Of a DNA stretch of 7,084 nt, positions 1-7,000 are shown piece after piece. The stretch covers positions 1 to 7,084 of the forward strand of contig CAYOXM010000042.1 of assembly GCA_964407925.1 (NCBI GenBank). Reading direction: 5' to 3'. Within the stretch, counting starts at the first letter, position 1. The number at the start of each line of letters is the position of its first letter. The position numbers and the translations under genes were made by a program. The notes beneath the pieces were generated by a model. That model did not search any database and was not told where the DNA came from. It worked only from the letters and a program-made list of their open reading frames with translations. The stretch is from CAYOXM01 sp964407925. Its GTDB lineage: Bacteria > Patescibacteriota > Patescibacteriia > SG8-24.

Positions 1-239
1 GGAAAGCGCCGGACTCGGAAGGGTTCGCCGCGCTCCTCGAGGAGATCGGCGGCCGAGGGGAACATGTCGTTTTCGTGATCGGCGGCAGCGCGGGCATTGA
101 TCCGGCGCTGCTCAAGGATGCGCACCGGCGTGTTTCCTTTTCGGCGATGACGTTCACCCACGAAATGGCGCGCGTCATCCTGCTCGAACAGCTCTACCGC
201 GCGACGGCCATCCTTGCGGGAAAGCCCTATCACCGCTGA
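1..239 (+). CDS. rlmH: RlmH, 23S rRNA (pseudouridine1915-N3)-methyltransferase, C-terminal half (5' truncated by window edge)
   Basis: The reading frame entering at base 3 gives 78 residues and a TGA stop at 237-239. It encodes the C-terminal half of RlmH, the SPOUT-fold methyltransferase that N3-methylates pseudouridine 1915 in helix 69 of 23S rRNA using S-adenosylmethionine. Visible hallmarks are the cofactor-binding stretch FVIGGSAGID (about residues 25-34 of the fragment), then SFSAMTFTHEMARVILLEQL. The family-defining end is LYRATAILAGKPYHR, in which the Tyr-His-Arg terminus is almost invariant. Family members are about 155 residues, so roughly half the protein is present and the start lies upstream of the window. 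The stop directly after the conserved YHR supports normal use of UGA as a stop. The gene converges on the hydrolase, with 3 bp between the two stop codons and no room for a separate terminator. Function is known from the family and the identification is firm. Confidence 0.95.
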   Translation, partial: KAPDSEGFAALLEEIGGRGEHVVFVIGGSAGIDPALLKDAHRRVSFSAMTFTHEMARVILLEQLYRATAILAGKPYHR

Positions 240-242
240 CGA

Positions 243-800
243 TCACCGCGTGAGGAGCCCGTCGATGATCTTGAGCAGGGGCGGGCAGGTCTTCTTGGTA
301 AGATGTCCGCCTTTTTTGATGAGCGTCAGTTCGGCGCCCAACGCTTCGGCGTAACGAAAGGCATGATCGGCGGGAACGAGCGGGTCGTCGGTCGCCTGAA
401 GGACGCTGAAACCCCCGGACATCGCGCCGATGCGCGGCCAATCGATGGGCCGGGAAAAAAACCGGACGAGCGGCTCCACCGGAATGGTCGACGTGAAGAG
501 CGGCGAGACGAGAACGACGCCGGCAATCCGTTTTTTCACCTCCGTCTCGAGGAGCCGGACGGCGAACGCGCCGCCGAGGCTGTGGGCGACGACGAGCGTG
601 GTCGGTGACCATGTCCGAGCGATGGGAGCGAGCGCCCCCATCCATTTTTTGTAATTCGGCCGAAGAGGGTCGGGCAGCCGAGGGATGCGCACGGCTAAAC
701 CGCGCTCTTCGAGCTTTTCATGCAGCCACGGAAACCACATCTTCTCCGGCGTGACGCCGAACCCATGGATGACCGTGACGTTATCTATGCGTTTGGACAT
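243..800 (-). CDS. RBBP9/YdeN-family serine hydrolase (alpha/beta hydrolase fold)
   Basis: This is a complete 185-residue protein, the usual size for the small RBBP9/YdeN-like alpha/beta hydrolases. The N-terminal strand leads into VIHGFG (residues 10-15, oxyanion region), followed by the family-like stretch TPEKMWFPWLHEKLEERG and then RIPRLPDPLRPNYKKWM. The nucleophile elbow is AHSLGG with Ser74. The likely acid is Asp139 in ATDDPLVP and the likely base is His166 in KKGGHL, so a full catalytic triad is present. No signal peptide or membrane segment is seen, so it is probably cytoplasmic. The substrate is unknown; the family is loosely described as serine hydrolases or esterases. The start ATG (800) is the only plausible one, since the N-terminal strand begins a few residues later and no ATG or GTG lies in frame nearby upstream. 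There is no Shine-Dalgarno sequence: the upstream DNA is a run of Ts and then a copy of the tRNA-Leu 3' end. It may be transcribed from beyond the tRNA gene. Family assignment is confident; the precise role is not. Confidence 0.88.
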   Translation of the reverse strand: MSKRIDNVTVIHGFGVTPEKMWFPWLHEKLEERGLAVRIPRLPDPLRPNYKKWMGALAPIARTWSPTTLVVAHSLGGAFAVRLLETEVKKRIAGVVLVSPLFTSTIPVEPLVRFFSRPIDWPRIGAMSGGFSVLQATDDPLVPADHAFRYAEALGAELTLIKKGGHLTKKTCPPLLKIIDGLLTR

Positions 801-807
801 AAAAATA

Positions 808-828
808 TGGTGCGGGCAGGAGGACTTG
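808..828. repeat. 21-bp direct repeat, distal copy of the tRNA-Leu 3' end
   Basis: This 21-bp stretch is identical to 920-940, which is the 3' end of the tRNA-Leu gene: CCA, discriminator base, acceptor 3' strand, T-stem 3' strand and part of the T-loop. Both copies have the same orientation and start 112 bp apart. The rest of the tRNA is not repeated here, so this is a duplicated tRNA end and not a second gene. It ends 7 bp before the hydrolase start codon. It could be an attachment-site scar, part of a dispersed repeat or a local duplication. Confidence 0.85.
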
Positions 829-919
829 TCCTCGCTCCGACTCGGACTCCGGGGCGCTGCGCACCGGGCCTGCGCCGGCTCGGCCCTCTCGCGCCCTTCA
901 AGTCTTCTGTCTCTTATGT
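829..919. other. GC-rich, palindrome-rich spacer between the two copies of the tRNA 3' end
   Basis: These 91 bp contain no gene and are rich in small inverted repeats. TCCGA-C-TCGGA lies at 836-846, GGCGC (853-857) faces GCGCC (872-876), TGCGCA lies at 858-863, and GGGCC (866-870) faces GGCCC (882-886). At the junction with the distal repeat, GAGGAC-TT-GTCCTC (820-833) can form a 6-bp hairpin. Near the tRNA, TTCAAGTC (898-905) is the inverted complement of the T-arm segment at 935-942. On the minus strand this is the tRNA trailer and the leader of the hydrolase gene. I find no convincing promoter in it. It could be a small non-autonomous element or a structured processing region; the sequence alone does not decide. 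Confidence 0.55.
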
Positions 920-940
920 TGGTGCGGGCAGGAGGACTTG
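920..940. repeat. 21-bp direct repeat, proximal copy inside the tRNA-Leu gene
   Basis: This is the proximal partner (bases 920-940) of the exact direct repeat at 808-828. It covers the encoded CCA, the discriminator base, the 3' strand of the acceptor stem, the 3' strand of the T-stem and part of the T-loop. The 3' end of a tRNA gene is a classic target for tyrosine-recombinase integration, but no integrase is present in the window. Confidence 0.85.
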
Positions 941-1005
941 AACCTCCACGGGGTTTCCCCCACCAGCTCCTAAGGCTGGCGCGTCTGCCGTTTCGCCATG
1001 CCCGC
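920..1005 (-). tRNA. tRNA-Leu (anticodon UAG), CCA end encoded
   Basis: The minus strand folds into a complete class II tRNA of 86 nt including CCA. The acceptor stem GCGGGCA (1005-999) pairs perfectly with TGCCCGC (930-924). The D-arm has a GCG/CGC stem and a GG in its loop. The anticodon stem CCAGC/GCTGG (979-975 and 967-963) encloses the loop CTTAGGA with anticodon TAG at 972-970. A long variable arm (962-948) forms GGGG-AAA-CCCC, as expected for Leu. The T-arm is GGAGG-TTCAAGT-CCTCC (947-931). The discriminator base is A (923), followed by encoded CCA (922-920). UAG reads CUA and, by wobble, other CUN codons. The gene lies 53 bp beyond the giant gene's stop on the same strand. All stems are intact, so it should be functional. 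Confidence 0.96.
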
Positions 1006-1022
1006 GCGAAACCTTCTTCTAT

Positions 1023-1050
1023 ATTATGCGAAAGCGCCGGAAAACCGAAA
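1023..1050 (-). promoter_or_regulatory. Possible weak promoter for tRNA-Leu
   Basis: The 53 bp between the giant gene's stop and the tRNA hold the only AT-rich patch nearby. On the minus strand CATAAT (1028-1023) matches five of six bases of the sigma-70 -10 consensus. It lies 17 nt before the mature tRNA 5' end, which would leave a leader of about ten bases. The best -35 at the right distance is TTTCGG (1050-1045, 16-nt spacer), a poor match. The tRNA may instead be processed from transcripts reading through the upstream gene, as I see no hairpin-plus-T-run terminator between them. Tentative. Confidence 0.3.
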
Positions 1051-1058
1051 CCCGCACC

Positions 1059-4000
1059 TTAAGGCGCGGATTCCTCTGCCGGCGGCGGATCCTGCGGCGC
1101 GGGCGATGGTTCGGGTATCGGAACTGACGACAACGGGTCATGTCCGGACGCGACCTCTTCGCCGTCCGTGAATCCGTCGAGGTCGGTATCCGGGGACTGC
1201 GGATTCGTGCCGAGCGTCCCCTCCTGTACGTCCGACAAGCCGTCGCCGTCCGTATCGACGGGCGGGGGCGGCGGTACGGGTGACGACGTCGGGGGCGTAC
1301 GCCGGTCGTCGACGTCGACCAGCCAGTAATCGAAGGCCACGTCCTCGGCGACCGGCGCGTCGGTCTTGATGACGAACAGGCCGTCGGTCACCTCGTCGAC
1401 CCACCACGCCACGCGCGGATTCTTCCTGAAGGTCACGAACACCTTGGTCTTCGCCGTTATCGCCGGATTGTGCACCTGCGCGTGCGCCTCGCCGGACGGA
1501 ATGACCGCCGAATCGATCGTCGTCGTGGCGTCGGTCTGCGTCACCGCGAACTTTTCCGCCGCGACCTCCTTGATAGTCATGTGCCCGCCGTCATCGATGC
1601 TCCAGAGGCCGTTCAAGCCGGAGATGCCGCTGACGTTCGTGATGACGTTGCCGGCCATGTCGATGCCCTGGGTCATCTGCTGGAGGCCCGGAAGCGCGCC
1701 GCCGAGCACGTTCGGCGCGACGGCATCGCCGTTCCACCAACCGACCTCGACGAAGAGGCGGATCTTGCCGTCCGCGGACGCGGCGTCGAGCGCGCGTCCG
1801 ATGACTTGTCCCGCGGCATCGGCACGCATCGCGACGCCGGGCGTCGAGGACGGCGCGAGCCAGTCGCCGACCGCTATCGGGCCATTCTCCATCGACACTT
1901 TCACCGGCACGCGACCCTTGAGCGCGACGTACTTCCCGTTCGTCGTGTCGCCTTGGCCGGTCGCCTCGTCGATGCCCGAAAGCATGAGGCCTGCGCCGGA
2001 CGAGACGACGCCGAACGCGTGCGCGGAGGCGGCGGACGTCTTCCTGACCATCAGGCCGCCCGTGGGGTCGAGCTCGACCACGTCGCCAGCATCGATGCCG
2101 TCCTCTGGCCGCGTGGAATACATTTCGGCGAGGTCCGTCGCGCCGGTCGTAAACGACTCGGCATAGAAACGGAGCTTGTTCGGCGTGCCGGAGCTCGGGC
2201 CGTCGATGCAGATGTGACCGCGCTGCGTGCCTCCGGTATCCCTTATGATGATGCCCTCGGTTGCATTGCCGCTCGCGCACGCGTTCGCTCCCGAACGCTC
2301 GGCCATCTTCCAATAGAAGTAATTGCCCGCGCCGGCCGCGCCGAAATTCACCGTGTAGCTGTTCGACAGGTTGATGTCGCCCTGGTTCAAGGTGAGGTTG
2401 CCGATCGGCACGTACACCTGCGACGTTCCAGGATTGAGGATGATTTGGCCGCTGAGACCGTCGATCTCGAAGCGGTTCGACGTCCCGAGCGTGCCGCCGT
2501 CGGAGATGACGAAATCGTCGTTCGTGCTGCTGTTGTCGACGCCCATGGTGAACTGCGCGGTGTCGGAGAGGCGGAACTGCACCGCCGGATCGCCGGTCGA
2601 CGTGTTGTCGACGAAGATGCCGTCGGTGCCGCTCCCGCCCGAGGTCACGTCGAGCTTGGCATCCGGAGTAGTGTCGCCGATCCCGAAGGCGCCGGAATGA
2701 TAGCTGGTGCCGCCATTCGAATAGATGGAGTAGGCGTTCGTGCCGCCTGCGACCGGATCGATATAGATGCCGTAGTTGTTCGTGAGCGAGGTTGGAGTCC
2801 CGGACTGGTAGACGCGCAGGCCGTAGGAGTTCGTGCCCGTCAGGCCGTCGAGATACAGGTTGGAGTACATGCCATACAGGTTCGTGACGGAACCCGTGCC
2901 GCTGTCGGATGCCGCGCCGTACACGCCGATGAGCTCGGTAACGGTGCTCGACCCGGTGTAGTACGCCTCGCCGTTCACCGCGAATGCGGACGCGGTCGTA
3001 CCGCTGTGCGCGATGCTGACGTTCGCCTCGATGCCCGCGAGCCTGTTGGTAAAATTGTTCGCGCCCGCGCCGGACGTGCTGACGTTCGTGTAGATGCCGT
3101 CCCACGTGCCGCCGGAATTCGCGCCCGGATTCGTGGTCGTGAGCACGGTCACGCCGGTCTTTCCGGTCGTGCCGGTGAACGTCTCCTGCACCTTAATAAT
3201 GTCGTTCGCGCCGGTCGATGCGCCGGAACCGACCGCCATGTGCGCGTTCGTATCAACGTTGCCGGAAGAATCGACCGTGAACAGGTCGCCCGATCCGACG
3301 GTGAGGAGCGCCGTCGGCGACGAATCGCCGATGCCGACGTTACCCGCCGAGGTGACGCGGAGACGCTCGCCGATCGTGCCCGAATTCATCGTGCTGATGC
3401 GGAAGTTTCCGCTTTCGGAACCCGCCGTGACCACGTCCAGCGTCGCGTCGAGGACCGCCGCGTTCACGGCAGAAGAAGAGGCGTTGAAGTGCTGAATGCC
3501 GATGCCCGCGGTCGTGTTCGCGGAGGTATTCTCGTTCAAAACCACGAGCTGGTGATACTGACCGATGCCGGTACCCGTATTGCTGCCCCTTACTTGGACG
3601 ACGGTCGCGCTGTTCGCCGTATCAAGGACGTCGAGACGAGCGCCTGGGCTCGCCATGCCGATGCCGAGACGACCCGAGGCGTCGAGCGTCATCTTCGCCC
3701 CCGACGTGGACGACGCATTCGTGCCGAACATGAGCGGATGGTTGGACCAGCTGGCGAGGAAGGTGCCGGTGGTGCCGGCGCCGTCCTGGCTGGTGAGAAC
3801 GGTCTCTTGGCTCGTCGCCGTATCCTGCAGGTCGATCTGCGGCGCACCGACCGTCGAACTGGTCGTCACGCCGTAGAACGCCCCCGTGATGCCGCCGCCC
3901 GTCGAAATGCGATATTCCGCGTCGGCGACAGTGCCGACCGAAAGCACTCCGGACGCCATATAGTGGTTGCCCGCGGAATTCGCCACGAGCCCGCGCTGCG

Positions 4001-7000
4001 TCGTCGTGATGCCGACCGTTCCGGTCTTCGCGTATACGCCGACGTCGGACTGTTTCTCGAGCTGCGCACCCCAGAGCACGACGTTCGTATTCGTGCCGGT
4101 CTCGATGCGGAATTCGACCGACGTCGACGACGTGAGCGCGGCCTCGGTGACCGAGAACCGCTGCCACGCGGTCGTGACGCTCTTCGCCGAGGCGGTGCCG
4201 GTCTGGTTGTCGTCGTTGATGCGCAAGTTTACCGTCGCCGAGCCGGTTGTCATCTTCATCCAGACGCTCGCCGTCCACGTCGCCGTGGTCGAAGCAATGG
4301 AGACGGACTGCTTTATCGCGTCGGCCGCGCCGGCGCCGCCCGTCGACACGCGCCGTGCCGCGCTCGCCGTGCCGTCGGGCGACGTCTGGTCGGCCGTCAC
4401 GGCAATGGTGCTTTCGTTCGTCCACGACGTGCCACCGACCGTTTCGGAATTAAGAAGGTAGTTCTCGTACCGTCCGAAACCGCCGGAAGGCGTGTTGAAC
4501 CGTCCCGCGTCGATCTGAGCGTTGCCGCCGGCGCCAATGGTGAGCAGCTGGGTCGGCGTCGCGGTGCCGATGCCGAGGCTGCCCGAATCGCCAAGGATGC
4601 GCATCGTCTCGGTCAGCGTCGCCGACGCGCCCTTGTAGTTCGAGAAGATGAAATCCGTGGTCCCCGCGCCGCCGGTATTCGTGCGCAAGGCGTTCAGGCG
4701 GGCGAGCGGGACGTTCGTATTCGGCGTGAAGTCGATTGCCACGGCCGTATTGGCAGCCGTAGCGGCGTTGATGAGGTTGAGGCCGGTCGTGGTCGCCCCG
4801 CTCGACGTGCGAACGACGGAGAGTTGGCCGATCGAACCGGTGCCGCCGAAAGCGTTGCCCGGGTTCGTGTCGCCGAAGCCCGTTTCGCCCGTGGCGTTCA
4901 TCGTCATGCGCTCGCCGGCGGACGTGCCGGTGCGCGAGAGCCGCAGGACGCCGAAGCTGTTTGACGCGTGCCATTCCCAGCCGTCGGTCGAGTTCTGCTG
5001 CTCGATCTTGAGCGCCATCGCGTTGTCCGTCGCGGGGTGCAGCGTGAGGAGCGCGTCCGGCGTCGTGTCGCCGATGCCGACCAGCCCGTCCCGGTCGATG
5101 GTCATTCGAATCGCGTGCGAGACGCCGTTATGATGGGTGATGAAATGTATCAGGTTGTCGTTATCCGCCTCGCTCTCGAACTTGATCTGCGAGCCGCCGG
5201 ACGAGTTTTCGACGATGGTTCCGCTCGAGCCGCCGATGCCGACGTAACGGGAATACGCGGACGAGTTGATCCGACCGAGCGAAATGTTGCCGCCGGACAG
5301 TTCCAGAAGCTGCGCCGGAGCGGTCTGCCCGATGCCGACGTTGCCGTTGCTCTGGAAGCGCAACTTCTCGTTGTAGCCGACGCCGTCGTAAAACTTGAAC
5401 GCCATGTTCTGCAAACTGCTGGCGTTGAAGTAGTCGATGCCGGCGGCGGGAGTCGTATCCTGTCCGGTCGCCGTCGCGTCGAACGCAAGGCGGGCGATGC
5501 TCGACGTCGTGTTGCTGTTGTTCGTGATCCAGATTTCTCCGCCCACGCCGCCGCCGTTCGTCGTATTCACCTGAAGCTGACCGGCGTACGGCGTCGCGGT
5601 GCCGATGCCGAGCCGGTTGTTGGTGTCGTCCCAGAAAAAATTCGCGTTGTCCTGGCTGAGCACCGGGCCGCTGCCGACGAAGAGGACCGACCCCGTCGTG
5701 CCGCTCGTCACCGTGCCGCCGACGGACATGCTCCCCGCGCCGCCGATGCAGTCGGTCCACGCGCCGTTCTGGTAGCAGCGGAACTTGTTGGACGTGGTGT
5801 TGTAGTACGTCCTGCCGTTCGCGCCCGTCGGGTCGGAGGAGAGCGAGCCGAGCGTCATCACGCCGGAGGAATCGACGGTGAACAGGTCGCCGGAACCAAC
5901 AGTAAGGAGGGCGGCGGGGCTGGTATCGCCGATGCCGACGTTGCCGGCGCTGTTGATACGCATACGCTCGCCGATGCTGTTGTCGGCCATCGTCGCGAAC
6001 GATAGGTACGAGTCGCGGTCGGTCGTGTCGTTCGTCTGCGCCGCCTCCCATGCGCCGCGGATTTTCGCGGCCACGACGTCACTGTTGTTTGTCGCTCCCT
6101 CGAGCCGCCAGGTCATATCACCTCCGAAATCCGCAGCTCCGGGCGCTGTCGCGTCGGCGCGGGAACGGTGGATGGCGAGTTCTTCGAGCGCCGCGTTCGA
6201 ACTTGTCGCGTCCTCGACCTCGAACAAGGTCGCGGGCGAGGACGTGTTGATGCCGACAAGGCCCGCCGACGAGATCGTCAAGCGCACGACGCCGTCTGTC
6301 GCGAACTGCATGGGGATGGTCGACAAGTACGATCCCAGGTAGATGGCATCGGCGAGAGTTCCGGTCGTAGGATTGTTCGACGGGTCATTCCCGGCGTTGC
6401 CGACGAGGCCGAGCATGGAGCGGATAGTGGCGCCGTCCTGACTGAATGAAATCAATGGATTGTCGATTTCCGACACGTTGTCGGTATCAGCGACGATGCT
6501 AATCTTGGCGTCCGCCGCACCCTGGACCTTCATTTCCTCCGTGACGGTCGAGGCGGACGCGCCAACGACGAAGTGGGCATCCACGCCCGACGTCCCTACG
6601 CTCACGTAGCCCGTGCTCGATTGGATGGCGAGCTTCGGCGTCGCACTGCCGGCAGAATAGACACCGAAGTAGTCGCCAGCGGGCAACAGGTTGTCGCTGT
6701 CGAACTCGAGCGTGAGGCTGCCCTTCGTGCTCGCCTTCAAGACATCGGTGGAGGTGGCGGCGATGTAGTTCAGGCCGGACGTCGGCGTGCCGCTCGTGAA
6801 CCGGATGCCGTCGGTGCCGTTGACGTGCATGGTGGCCTGAGGGCTGTTCGTCCCCGCGCCAACGCGGTTGTTCGCGGAGTCCACGAAGAAGGTGTCGGTG
6901 TCGACGGTGACGTTCTTCGTCAGCGTGAAGTTGCCGCTCGAGTCCGTTACGGGGACGAAGGCGTTAGATCCCCCCGCGGCCGACGTGTCGAGGTCGTCGA

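Noticed and set aside
175..654. Several open frames on both strands overlapping the hydrolase
   Set aside because: All are Arg-rich shadows. The 243-800 frame carries the complete catalytic motifs of a known family.
808..830. A second tRNA-Leu gene
   Set aside because: Only the last 21 bp of the tRNA are present. The T-stem 5' strand, variable arm, anticodon arm and 5' acceptor strand are missing upstream.
1054..1067. Palindrome CCTTAAGG at the giant gene's stop as a terminator or operator
   Set aside because: It is a short self-complementary stretch with no loop and no T-run after it, and is likely chance around the TAA stop.
1059..2135. S74 endosialidase-type chaperone, LPXTG anchor or C-terminal membrane segment in the giant protein
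   Set aside because: The S74 signature (S-D-x-R-x-K-x-x-I) is absent, and the C-terminus is a hydrophilic proline-rich tail with no sorting motif or hydrophobic stretch.
1591..3105. 504-codon minus-strand frame overlapping the giant gene
   Set aside because: It is an Arg/His-rich out-of-frame shadow of the repeat protein, without its own repeat logic, domains or start signals.
1470..4964. Very long open frame (1164 codons) on the + strand, antisense to the giant gene
   Set aside because: Its translation is Arg/Ala/Val/Asp-rich with no recognisable domain. It mirrors the codon pattern of the opposite-strand gene, whose frame gives a coherent repeat protein. Long antisense frames are expected in GC-rich DNA.
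2640..6872. CRISPR array or DNA tandem repeats
   Set aside because: The repetition is at protein level, with irregular 65-220 residue spacing and diverged DNA. No short identical repeats with regular spacers exist.
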